Source: Flavobacterium sp. LC2016-12
GTDB lineage: Bacteria; Bacteroidota; Bacteroidia; Flavobacteriales; Flavobacteriaceae
Length of the DNA: 64,000 nt
Assembly (NCBI RefSeq): GCF_015351595.1
Contig: NZ_JADKPT010000001.1
Span: forward strand, 62,001-126,000
Direction: 5' to 3'
The first letter of the stretch is position 1, and the number at the start of each line of letters is the position of its first letter. Position numbers and translations under genes: made by a program. The notes below the pieces were generated by a model. That model was not told where the DNA came from and did no database searches. It worked only from the letters and a program-made list of their open reading frames with translations. Positions 43,133 to 51,931 of the stretch are shown piece by piece.

Positions 43133-46100
43133 TTATAATTTTTCAATGATTCTAACTTCACCATCTTTTTCATCTTCGTTTAAAATGTTTGATTGTTTTT
43201 TGGTGTACATTTCTAAACTCCATTGAACAATTTTATTTGTCGGATATAATTCTGCCTGATGTTTCAACCATTCTTCTGCTTGTTTTGAAGAAGAAGTTTT
43301 TTCAATAGCCCAAGCCGAAACCAATTGATTTGCCGGTAAGAAATTCATAACCGTATTATCTATTTTTGGATTGAAAGCAACAATTTTTTGTAATGATTTA
43401 TTGGCCTTTTCATTGTCTCCAAGGCTAGTATAACATTGATAATCTAACCAGTTTTCCAGTCTTTCATCAATATTTTCATCGTATGGTTTTCCTACACCTA
43501 AATTTTCCGGCCATAATTTTGCTTCGCCAATAAATTGCAGTGCTTTTTTATACTGTTTATTTTTCATTTGTGCCAAAGCCTGCATCAGTTTGGCTTCATG
43601 ATACAATTGTCTTCCAATAGTTGCACCTTCAAATGGAAGGATTTTCAGTTTAGTTAAAAAGGCATCGGCTTCAGCGTATTTTTTATTCAATAAAAGCGTT
43701 TTTCCATATAACATTCCCACTACATAATTTTCAGTATGGCGTTTGTAAAATGGTTCTATAGTCGCTAATGCTTTATCATTTTGTTTTTGGATGATGTAAT
43801 GTTCAGCCAATAACTTTGGATATCTCCAGCTTTGAGCATCTAATTTAATTGCTTGTTGAAGACTCGTTATCACCAATTGAGAATCATCTTTGAACAACGA
43901 AGCTTTAGCAGCATAAAAAGCCGGATCATTTGGTTTTGTACCACATTGTAAAAACAATTCTTTTGCTTTTGAAATGTCGTTGCGATTCCATTCAATCAAA
44001 GCCAAATGATATTTCAATTGCCATTGCTCATTGTTTTTTATTAAACTTTCCAGAATTTCGGCGGTTTCGCCACGGAAAGGAAAACTAATTCCGGGTTGAA
44101 TTTTGCTTAAATCAACTGCTTTGTTTTCTAAAAATGATTTCCAATATATTATTTCAGCACTTGGAGCCGCCACCGTAAAAACTTTTGCAGCTTCTTCCGT
44201 GCGGCCCAGATGCTGATACCAAATACCTAATTCAAGATAAGTCTGCTCTGGCATTTCATTTTGAATTAACGAAGTGAAATCTGATTTTGAAGCATTTGAA
44301 TTGTTCCAAAGGAATTTTTCAAAACCTGCAAAATGATTTAAAGGATCAACCTCATTAATTTTATCTAAAATCGAATGTGCTTTTTCAGATTTGTTTTGAA
44401 GGCGATAGATCACCGCTAACAATTGTAAACCTTCAAGATTATTCTGATTGTTTAACAGACTTTTTTCAGCATATTCAATTGCTTTTGCCTGATCGTTTTC
44501 TGCAAAATAAATTTTACTCAACGCCGTATAAGAAGGACTGCGATATTCAACACTTGTAGCAGCAATATCGAAACCATCTTTCGCATCTGTTGTATTACCT
44601 AAATGAAGATTTGCAATTCCATAATAATAGTTCGCAGCGGGATTATAGGTGTCGATTGCTAATGCTTTACTGGCAGTTGCAATTGCTTCTTTGTATTCTA
44701 ATTTTCTGATTTGCAAACCGGCTAAATCAGAAAGGGCAGGAGCGTAGTTTGGATCTTTTTTCAAACAAGTCGTTAAGAACTCTTCTGCTTTTATATAATC
44801 TTTAAAACTGATAAAATTCTTTCCTTGTAGATATAAACCGTAAACCGAATTATTATCAAAATCTTTTGGAACTTCTAATGGGCGTGCCAGATTTCCGTCT
44901 TCAGGTGCAGAATTCCAAACCAGTTTATTATCGCCCAAAACCAGTTTTAATTTGTTTGGATCAACCGCAACCTGAATTGAATCTCTGAATAATTGCAACG
45001 TATTTAAAGCAATATCTTTTGAATAGACTTTTTTGCCATTATCAAAAACTTCTAATTTTTCATTTAGTTTTTGAAGAGGAGAAAGGTAAATTTTTAACCA
45101 GCCATTTTCATTTTTAACATTAACAGCGCCATAATTATTTGCTTTTACAAAACCTTTAGTCTGTTTTACCGGAAACCAATATTCTGTCCATGCATCTGTT
45201 TGATAAGGAGCAAAAGAACGTTGCTTGAAAGGCGTCAAATTACTATTGTCGCTTGCCTGATTAAACAATCTTCCGCTTTGTACTTCAACATATTGTCCAT
45301 CAGTGTCAGTCAATAATTTTTCCCAAATCATACCTTGCTGAGACAATCCCCAAATCCATATTTTTTTGCCAGGTTTATCATCGTGATTGCCATATCGTCC
45401 CATTCCGAAGTCTTCGTCATGGTAGTATCCTCCAAAGAAATCATTGTATTTACCAAAAACATGGTACGACTTATAACCGCCAAAATCATTGTTTTTGTAA
45501 AAGGATAAATCTTTACCGTTTGCTTTGTCAATTGGCCAAGCATGGTGCTCGCCATTATGTCCAATATAACTTTGTCCTGGATAGATAAATTGCAAGCTTT
45601 GTGATGCCTTAATTCCTGTATTCATCCAGGTATAATAAGGTTGTTCAAATTCAGTTGAGTTGAACCAAAAGGAATTTGTAGTAAAATAGGCTTTATCTTT
45701 TGGTAAATTGATGTCCAATTTCCATGAAGTACGCGTCAATAAATCTAAAACACCAATTACGCAACTGATACTTCCGTCTTCTCGTGTTATAATTTTGTAA
45801 TCAACAGGAGTTGCGCAATTAGGAGTATGGCCTATAATTCCGTAATTCCCTTCAACACCGCCGCTTGTCCATGGACCGCGCATGGCGATATCTCTAAATT
45901 TGATAACATGATTGTTGTAAACAAAATCTTTTCCGGTTGATTTTTCAACTGCTGACCAAACTTTTCCTCCAATTTCAGGAAGAATCATCAGTTTAATATA
46001 ATCGTTTTCTATCTCAATTACTTTCCATTCTTTTTGAACCGGTTTATCTGTAAAACCATCAAAACGGAAATAAGGATACACTTTTGTATCAGGCTTTGGA

Positions 46101-46228
46101 ATAGGATCAGGATCTGAAAAAGGATAGGTAGTAAAGACCTTTTTGTATTCCTTATAAGTTGGTTTATTTTGTGCAGTGACAAACAGGCTTCCAAACAGTA
46201 AAATCGATAAGAAAGGTTTAAGTGTCAT
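43133..46228 (-). CDS. DUF5107 and TPR-repeat protein, secreted
   Basis: 1031 residues, signal peptide (LSILLFGSLFVTAQ). The N-terminal about 330 residues carry DUF5107, with a galactose-mutarotase-like beta-sandwich appearance (LMILPEIGGKVWSAVEKSTGKDFVYNN, RGPWTSGGVEGNYGIIGHTPNCATPVDY). From about 470 to 990 a solenoid of tetratricopeptide repeats follows (e.g. APALSDLAGLQIRKLEYKEAI, SPSYTALSKIYFAENDQAKAIEYAEKSL). DUF5107 proteins are common in glycan loci; the sandwich could bind or cleave sugar, but activity is not established to my knowledge. The upstream gap contains the inverted repeat at 46260-46339. Confidence 0.85.
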   Translation of the reverse strand: MTLKPFLSILLFGSLFVTAQNKPTYKEYKKVFTTYPFSDPDPIPKPDTKVYPYFRFDGFTDKPVQKEWKVIEIENDYIKLMILPEIGGKVWSAVEKSTGKDFVYNNHVIKFRDIAMRGPWTSGGVEGNYGIIGHTPNCATPVDYKIITREDGSISCVIGVLDLLTRTSWKLDINLPKDKAYFTTNSFWFNSTEFEQPYYTWMNTGIKASQSLQFIYPGQSYIGHNGEHHAWPIDKANGKDLSFYKNNDFGGYKSYHVFGKYNDFFGGYYHDEDFGMGRYGNHDDKPGKKIWIWGLSQQGMIWEKLLTDTDGQYVEVQSGRLFNQASDNSNLTPFKQRSFAPYQTDAWTEYWFPVKQTKGFVKANNYGAVNVKNENGWLKIYLSPLQKLNEKLEVFDNGKKVYSKDIALNTLQLFRDSIQVAVDPNKLKLVLGDNKLVWNSAPEDGNLARPLEVPKDFDNNSVYGLYLQGKNFISFKDYIKAEEFLTTCLKKDPNYAPALSDLAGLQIRKLEYKEAIATASKALAIDTYNPAANYYYGIANLHLGNTTDAKDGFDIAATSVEYRSPSYTALSKIYFAENDQAKAIEYAEKSLLNNQNNLEGLQLLAVIYRLQNKSEKAHSILDKINEVDPLNHFAGFEKFLWNNSNASKSDFTSLIQNEMPEQTYLELGIWYQHLGRTEEAAKVFTVAAPSAEIIYWKSFLENKAVDLSKIQPGISFPFRGETAEILESLIKNNEQWQLKYHLALIEWNRNDISKAKELFLQCGTKPNDPAFYAAKASLFKDDSQLVITSLQQAIKLDAQSWRYPKLLAEHYIIQKQNDKALATIEPFYKRHTENYVVGMLYGKTLLLNKKYAEADAFLTKLKILPFEGATIGRQLYHEAKLMQALAQMKNKQYKKALQFIGEAKLWPENLGVGKPYDENIDERLENWLDYQCYTSLGDNEKANKSLQKIVAFNPKIDNTVMNFLPANQLVSAWAIEKTSSSKQAEEWLKHQAELYPTNKIVQWSLEMYTKKQSNILNEDEKDGEVRIIEKL

Positions 46229-46259
46229 ATGGAAAGCTATTTAGTATGGTTATTTTTTT

Positions 46260-46339
46260 GCCACAGATTTCATAGATTAAAAAGTTTTTTTTTAATTTAT
46301 TGACTATACTAATCTGTGCTAATCTGTGAAATCTGTGGC
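46260..46339. repeat. Inverted repeat of the 'GCCAC...GTGGC' family, copy 3
   Basis: GCCACAGATTTCATAGATT against AATCTGTGAAATCTGTGGC, plus an extra AATCTGTGCT unit. It lies between the DUF6067-type and DUF5107 genes, inside the presumed long transcript, where it could form a hairpin processing or attenuation site. Confidence 0.7.
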
Positions 46340-46360
46340 TTAAAACTATTTTTTAATCAA

Positions 46361-49300
46361 TTACTTTACAATCAACAACCATCCTTTTCCTTTACTTACT
46401 GGCAATTCGTCTTTTGTAGTAAAAGTTTGTGCAGGTTGGAAATTCGCAACTTCTGGAGCTGTTATTGTAGCTTTTGAAGGATCGATTCCTAGTTTTTTCC
46501 AGTCGATGCTTAATTTTACTTTTACATCAGTATCAGCCCAACTTGCAATTGAAATTAAAGTTGAACCGTTCTTTTTGTAAACAGTTGCCAGTACTTTTTC
46601 GTTATTTGTTTTTACCGGACAGTTTTCACTCCAATATCCAATCATTTCAGAACCTTTAATTCCGAAAGTATCCCATAATTTCCATACTGGTCTTGGATCA
46701 GCATTGTGGCTCCAAGGCATTCTGTTTGTCATACCGTAAACCATTCCTCTCCATGGATTTCCTCCATCTTGCAACATTTCGCCCATTAATCCGAAAGGAA
46801 TTCCACTTACTTCCGTTAAGAAAAAGTCAGGTTGATTTTTTTCGTAATCAAAATATTCTCCAAACCATAATTTATTGATGTACGGAAAGTGTTCCATGTA
46901 TAAGTTCGCACTGTTGTTAAATCCGTCACTTTTATTGTACTGATTTGCACTATGTAAATCGATAATTCCAGGATGCCCGTCTTTAGTCAAAACTCTTTTG
47001 ATACGTTTCATTGTGATTCTGTCAAAAGCAACATCATCAAGATAAATTCCGTCAATACCAACGTTTTGCGTTAACCAATTCATTCCTTCAACATAATAAT
47101 TGTGCCAACGGTTCATACCGCTGTTAACAATTGCTGCGTCTTTAATTTCAGGTACAAACCAGGCTGCAATATAATCATCACCAACATGTTCCTGCAACCA
47201 TGAGAATCCACCACCTTTTCCTGGAGAGTATATTTCGTGGCCTAAACTTCTTAAAGCAAATGTTTCGTAAGCTTTGTTAGAAACTTCTCTAACCGTATTG
47301 TAAATTTTTACTTTTAATCCTTTTTCGTGCGCTTCATCAATATAACTTTTCATCTTTTTAAATTCAATAAAAGGATAATTGATATATGGATTAATTGCAT
47401 TGGCGTGGTGAATATTAATTACCGTAGCACCAGTTTTTGCAATGGTATCGATTGGACTGTATTTGTGATAGAATTTAGTATTCCATTGAAAGTCTGTATT
47501 TAATGCGTGGAAAGGCGTAATTAATAAATTGAAGTTATAATATAATACATCTCCTTTTTTAACGGTACGCGCTCCACTGTAAGCATTTACCAAAACTGAT
47601 TTTTGGTTTGGTGCTATTGTGATTCCTCCTTTGTTATCATTACCCCATGAAGTTGGCAATAATAATGGTTTTTGTAAATAGAAATTAGTGTTTAGCGGAC
47701 GACTGTATTTTTCATCTCTCAAAGAAAATTGCAAACCTGAATTTACATTTCCGATCCAGGCACCATCCTGGCTTTTATGAGCAACATCCCATTTCCAGTC
47801 AAATGTTTCAGGGCGATTTCCACCTTTTTGACCTAATCCCATCATATATTTTGCTGATGAAGACTGCATTGGTAAATGGAAATTAATATCATTAAAAGAA
47901 GCATCTTCAAGGGCCGTAATTTTAACAGTATAATGTACAAAACCATCAAATTCAATAGAAGCATTTACATCCATTTGAAGCGATTTCGAAGTCGAAACAC
48001 TTTCCCATGCTACAGTTCCAGCTTCTTTTTTAAGGAATTTAACCCCTGTATTTTTCCATTGTAATGATTCTTTACCAGCACCATCTACAAAATGAAAAGC
48101 AATTGGAGCACTCAAAATATCATTTGCTTTTGTACCTATAACAGTCATTTCAGGTGTGAAGAAAGTCTGAATTTGTGCAGGAAAACCATCAGCTCCTAAA
48201 ATTAATTTTCTTCCTAATAATGAAATTTCAGAACCTTTTATTTCTAATGGAGTGTAAGGCGTGATAACCGTGTTTTCCTGTGCTAAAGTTGAGTTTAACC
48301 ATTTCAGACGCGTCATTTTTTCAGGACTGTCGATTCCTCCATTTTTAGTAACTTCATTTGTTACTTTTATCTGAAGTGTGATTTCTTTTGATTTTCCGTC
48401 AGCAATAACGGTAGCTTTTCCTGTGTATGTTCCTGCAGCAGCAGTTTCCGGTACATCAACACCGCACCACATTGCCTGAACTTTTCCTTTTGAAACAGAA
48501 ACAGTTGCAGCAAAATTAGAGGCGTCATAACGAGTACCGTCTGTATTAATACAGTTGATGTTTTTTGCTGCAATTACAGCACCACTTTCATTTTTTAAAT
48601 CTGAAAACTGGACTTTTACATTGCTTAAATTTTCTAAGGCATAAACACCTAATTGAAAAGCTAAATATTCACCTTTCATAGCGGTATCAGCAAAACTGTT
48701 TTGAACCCCTTTTTGAATCCATCTTTGAGGTAAATCGTTTTTCATTCGGATAGAATACAATCTGTCTTCCGGAAAAACTAAAAAGGAATTACCACTGTTT
48801 TTAGCAATGATGTCTTTGGTTTCTGCTGCAGTTGCGATTACTTCCATTGGATAAAAACTGTTGAAAGGATTTACACTCTGAATTTCTGTAACCGTACAAT
48901 TGTCTTTTAAATTCGTTTTGATTTTAGACAACCATGCTGTATCAGCTTTGCTTTCCGGTTTTGCATAAACTCCTTTCGGATAATTCGCATCTCCTTCATC
49001 AAGATATGGCATGTAATAAACGTAATACTTTCCTTTTCCTGAAACTGGCTCAAAGAAAATTGTACCGTTTTCTCTATTGATGTTTTCTGTTTTTGTGTTT
49101 AGAATTTCCTTTCCATTCGCATCCTGAACAATAATTCTTTTAAGTTCTGGGTTTTCATCTCTTCTGCGCCATTCAATAGTGGTTTTGGCAACATTATCTT
49201 TTCCGGTAAATTCAATAACAACGCGGTGATTTCCTAGTAAATTAGGATTCCAGCTGTCATTTCCATCTGAATATTTTATTTGTTGTGCAGCCAAAGGTAT

Positions 49301-49369
49301 ACTGAAAATGCAAAGGCACATAATCAATATTTTACTTAAAAGAGGTCTGTTTTTTAGGTTTAGTTTCAT
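46361..49369 (-). CDS. Large GH-like protein with putative TIM-barrel (DUF6067 type), secreted
   Basis: 1002 residues, signal peptide to about PLAAQ (29). The N-terminal region (to about 340) is beta-sandwich (GNHRVVIEFTGKDNVAKTTIEWRRRD; CGVDVPETAAAGTYTGKATV). The middle-C-terminal part looks like a (beta/alpha)8 barrel: TGATVINIHHANAINPYINYPFI, GLKVKIYNTVREVSN, GGGFSWLQEHVGDDYIAAWF, GIDGIYLDDVAFDRI with two consecutive acidic residues, and DLHSANQYN; then a beta C terminus. The arrangement recalls GH123/GH101/GH129-like barrels that act on GalNAc, but I cannot assign a CAZy family. Given the locus, an O-glycan hydrolase is the best guess. Confidence 0.8.
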   Translation of the reverse strand: MKLNLKNRPLLSKILIMCLCIFSIPLAAQQIKYSDGNDSWNPNLLGNHRVVIEFTGKDNVAKTTIEWRRRDENPELKRIIVQDANGKEILNTKTENINRENGTIFFEPVSGKGKYYVYYMPYLDEGDANYPKGVYAKPESKADTAWLSKIKTNLKDNCTVTEIQSVNPFNSFYPMEVIATAAETKDIIAKNSGNSFLVFPEDRLYSIRMKNDLPQRWIQKGVQNSFADTAMKGEYLAFQLGVYALENLSNVKVQFSDLKNESGAVIAAKNINCINTDGTRYDASNFAATVSVSKGKVQAMWCGVDVPETAAAGTYTGKATVIADGKSKEITLQIKVTNEVTKNGGIDSPEKMTRLKWLNSTLAQENTVITPYTPLEIKGSEISLLGRKLILGADGFPAQIQTFFTPEMTVIGTKANDILSAPIAFHFVDGAGKESLQWKNTGVKFLKKEAGTVAWESVSTSKSLQMDVNASIEFDGFVHYTVKITALEDASFNDINFHLPMQSSSAKYMMGLGQKGGNRPETFDWKWDVAHKSQDGAWIGNVNSGLQFSLRDEKYSRPLNTNFYLQKPLLLPTSWGNDNKGGITIAPNQKSVLVNAYSGARTVKKGDVLYYNFNLLITPFHALNTDFQWNTKFYHKYSPIDTIAKTGATVINIHHANAINPYINYPFIEFKKMKSYIDEAHEKGLKVKIYNTVREVSNKAYETFALRSLGHEIYSPGKGGGFSWLQEHVGDDYIAAWFVPEIKDAAIVNSGMNRWHNYYVEGMNWLTQNVGIDGIYLDDVAFDRITMKRIKRVLTKDGHPGIIDLHSANQYNKSDGFNNSANLYMEHFPYINKLWFGEYFDYEKNQPDFFLTEVSGIPFGLMGEMLQDGGNPWRGMVYGMTNRMPWSHNADPRPVWKLWDTFGIKGSEMIGYWSENCPVKTNNEKVLATVYKKNGSTLISIASWADTDVKVKLSIDWKKLGIDPSKATITAPEVANFQPAQTFTTKDELPVSKGKGWLLIVK

Positions 49370-49411
49370 TTTTTTGATGTTCAGGTTAAAAGGGTATGCG
49401 TAATTAAAAAG

Positions 49412-50401
49412 TTAGTAAACTGCTTTCCATCCATTTTTTTTCCAGTAAGCAATAATGGGTTTGTAAGGCCCGTATTTGTGTTGTTCTTCGGTAAAATTGT
49501 CCTGAAAAGGACTATGAGAGTAATCAATGGGTTTGCCCATTTTATTTGGATAATCAAATGTTTTTGGATTTGGTCTCGGATGGATAGCGTCATCATTTAC
49601 GAAGGCAGCAATATCTAATGCTTGTTGATCTGTTAGATAAGGTTTTCCAATAGTCACTTTATCAAAAGGCATATTGCTTTTTAACCATTGTGCCTGTTTG
49701 ATAACACGGTGCATGCTCGAACCAGGTTGGTAGCCGTATTCTCCCCAAAGAGGTGGATAGGTATACCCCGATTTGTCAGCATTGTAGACTCCTTCGCCAT
49801 TATTTCCGTGGCAACGGGCACAATTTTCAACAAACAACTCTTTTCCTCTTTCCGGACTTGCAGCAACATCTGGGAATTCTATTTCTAAGTTTTTAGCACC
49901 TTTAAAATCTCCGTCTTTCGGAACAAATTTGCTGATCCATTTGAAATAGGATAAAAAGGCAACCATTTCGTCACTGTCAAGCGGAAGCGGTTTTCCTGAA
50001 TGAGGGCGCATAATACAATTATTTACACGTTCGGCAAGTGTAAGTACTTTATTTTCACGGCCGCGGTATTGTGGATAATTGTCATGGGAAGACATTAAAT
50101 TGAAAGCATGAGGTTTTGTACCCGCATCCTGATGACAATTGGTGCAATTCATTTTATTTCCTAAATATTTTCCTTTGACCCCATTTGGTCCAATATAATA
50201 GGCTGTTTTCATCATTAATTCTCTTCCATAACGAACCGATTCTCCAAATTGATCGTCCGGAATTTTCGAAGTATCAATGGTAATATAGGCCTCATCTTCA
50301 GCTGTTTTTTCTGCCAAAGGTTGAGAATTTGAAGTATTGCAGGAATTGAAAACAACAATTGGCAATGCCGAAAAGATACCAATAAGAATTATTTTTTTCA
50401 T
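49412..50401 (-). CDS. Dihaem cytochrome c, TsdA (thiosulfate dehydrogenase)-like lipoprotein
   Basis: 329 residues. Lipobox near SALPIVVFNSC (Cys21), so membrane-anchored. Two haem sites: NCTNCHQDAGTKPHAFN (first) and NCARCHGNNGEGV (second). The surrounding text (NKMNCTNCHQDAGTKPHAFNL; AERVNNCIMRPHSGKPL with a Cys as possible distal ligand) is close to TsdA-type thiosulfate dehydrogenases/tetrathionate reductases. Activity not proven. It lies inside the glycan locus, 22 bases after the arylsulfotransferase-like gene and 42 bases before the GH-like gene, which is unusual for a PUL. Confidence 0.85.
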   Translation of the reverse strand: MKKIILIGIFSALPIVVFNSCNTSNSQPLAEKTAEDEAYITIDTSKIPDDQFGESVRYGRELMMKTAYYIGPNGVKGKYLGNKMNCTNCHQDAGTKPHAFNLMSSHDNYPQYRGRENKVLTLAERVNNCIMRPHSGKPLPLDSDEMVAFLSYFKWISKFVPKDGDFKGAKNLEIEFPDVAASPERGKELFVENCARCHGNNGEGVYNADKSGYTYPPLWGEYGYQPGSSMHRVIKQAQWLKSNMPFDKVTIGKPYLTDQQALDIAAFVNDDAIHPRPNPKTFDYPNKMGKPIDYSHSPFQDNFTEEQHKYGPYKPIIAYWKKNGWKAVY

Positions 50402-50423
50402 GTCTAAAATTTTTAATCAATTA

Positions 50424-51833
50424 TTAATTCAGAAGAAATGGTTTCATATTTTCTTCAGGAATAAACTGCGTACGGTAAGGAGGAATTTCAGATTCTAAAG
50501 CCCAAAGTAAAACTCCTTTTTTATTCGTTAAAACCGTTATATGTCTTTTTGAACAGCAAACTAAAATGGCGTCCTTATCAATCATATAAGCACTTCCCAT
50601 TCTGTCGTTGTAAATGTCTTTTGGCAAATTGATGTGGAAATCCAATTTTACCGTTTTGACTTTTTCATCAACTTTCAAAGCAAAAACAGAAGATTGTTTC
50701 TTATCCACTCCATTATCAAAGAACATTAAACTTCCATCTTCGTTAATGTGCGCGGCATGCGCCTGAGAGAAATTACTATCTGCAGCCATTTTCATGTTAC
50801 CATCTTTTCCTAATTTCCAGATTACTTTTCCTGTTTTTGAATCTACTTTCCAAATTTGACCGTTGTTGTAGAATGAAATTAGAAAGTTTCCGTCTGTGTC
50901 GTAATTAAGACTGTTGGCGTGCGTCCAGTCTTTTTTTGTTTTTAGTAATGCTTTATCTTTTAACGGATCCAAATCATCAAAAACGCTCCATTTCCAGAGT
51001 TGTTTTCCTTTTTTATCCAGGATCAAAATTCCGTCTCCGTTTATGGTGTCGTTCTTTTTTCCTCCAATGGAAGTTAAATCCATTATTTTTTGATCTACGG
51101 TTATCGTAACAATTTCGTTAGCCGATTTTTTGATGATTTCATGGTGAATAACCTGTTTTAAATCGCCTTGACCTTTTTTGATATGTGTTAACGTGTCACC
51201 CTGTAGATTGATTTCCAGAATTTCACTTCCGTAACTTGTTGGCTCATCATTTTTTCCCAGAATGGAAATGATTGTTTGGTCTTTTGTAAAATGAGCTACC
51301 TTAAACCCAGTGCCTTCAACAGTATGATACCATCTTAAGTTGCCTTTGTAATCAACAATATATGCAACTCCCGGTGTTTCTCTTTTTGCTAAAAGCATAA
51401 AACCTTTTTTGAAATTTGCTGGTAAAAGTTCCGGTTTTGGACAATTTGCTTTGAATTGATTTTGAAGCCATTCCGGTAAACTTCTTGATTTAAAATTATA
51501 GATTTTACTACTGTCTTTTTGCTGCCCCTGAACGGTAACCAATTGAAAACTATAATTGGTTTCAGGAGTAATATTGCAAAGTACTAAAGAGTGGGAGAGA
51601 CCTGTTTTTGAAATAGGAGAACTTATCTTGCTTTTAATTCCTTTTTTATCAGACCAATATTCGGCATATACCTGAACATTGTCACTCGTAGTAACATCGA
51701 TTTGAATCTTCAATTCGTTGTTGCTATGTGTCCCAATATTGATATTTGTGATACGCGCCTGATTTTTAGAACAACTTGCCAATGCAAGTAATACCAAAAT
51801 AAAACTCCCTTTTACTATTATTTTTTTGATCAT
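50424..51833 (-). CDS. Arylsulfotransferase (ASST)-like lipoprotein
   Basis: 469 residues from the ATG at 51833, which begins a lipoprotein signal (GSFILVLLALASC, Cys21); the frame is open to 51899 but without a signal. An N-terminal fibronectin/ASST-N-like sandwich (about 25-125) is followed by a beta-propeller with ASST motifs: GFMLLAKRETPGVAYIVDYKG, IHHEIIKKSANEIVTI, WTHANSLNYDTDGNFLISFYN, WKLGKDGNM and FSQAHAAHINEDGSLMFFDNG. Bacterial ASSTs move sulfate between phenolic compounds via a His; the candidate histidines are in the HHE and HANS segments. Its role in this locus is unclear: sulfate handling or structural sugar binding. Confidence 0.82.
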   Translation of the reverse strand: MIKKIIVKGSFILVLLALASCSKNQARITNINIGTHSNNELKIQIDVTTSDNVQVYAEYWSDKKGIKSKISSPISKTGLSHSLVLCNITPETNYSFQLVTVQGQQKDSSKIYNFKSRSLPEWLQNQFKANCPKPELLPANFKKGFMLLAKRETPGVAYIVDYKGNLRWYHTVEGTGFKVAHFTKDQTIISILGKNDEPTSYGSEILEINLQGDTLTHIKKGQGDLKQVIHHEIIKKSANEIVTITVDQKIMDLTSIGGKKNDTINGDGILILDKKGKQLWKWSVFDDLDPLKDKALLKTKKDWTHANSLNYDTDGNFLISFYNNGQIWKVDSKTGKVIWKLGKDGNMKMAADSNFSQAHAAHINEDGSLMFFDNGVDKKQSSVFALKVDEKVKTVKLDFHINLPKDIYNDRMGSAYMIDKDAILVCCSKRHITVLTNKKGVLLWALESEIPPYRTQFIPEENMKPFLLN

Positions 51834-51931
51834 CTTAAGGTTCTTTAATGAAACAGCAAAGTACTTATTTTGTTTAAAAATCAAGAATAGACAGACCATT
51901 TTAACTGTCTATTCTTGATTGGACTTCTTTT

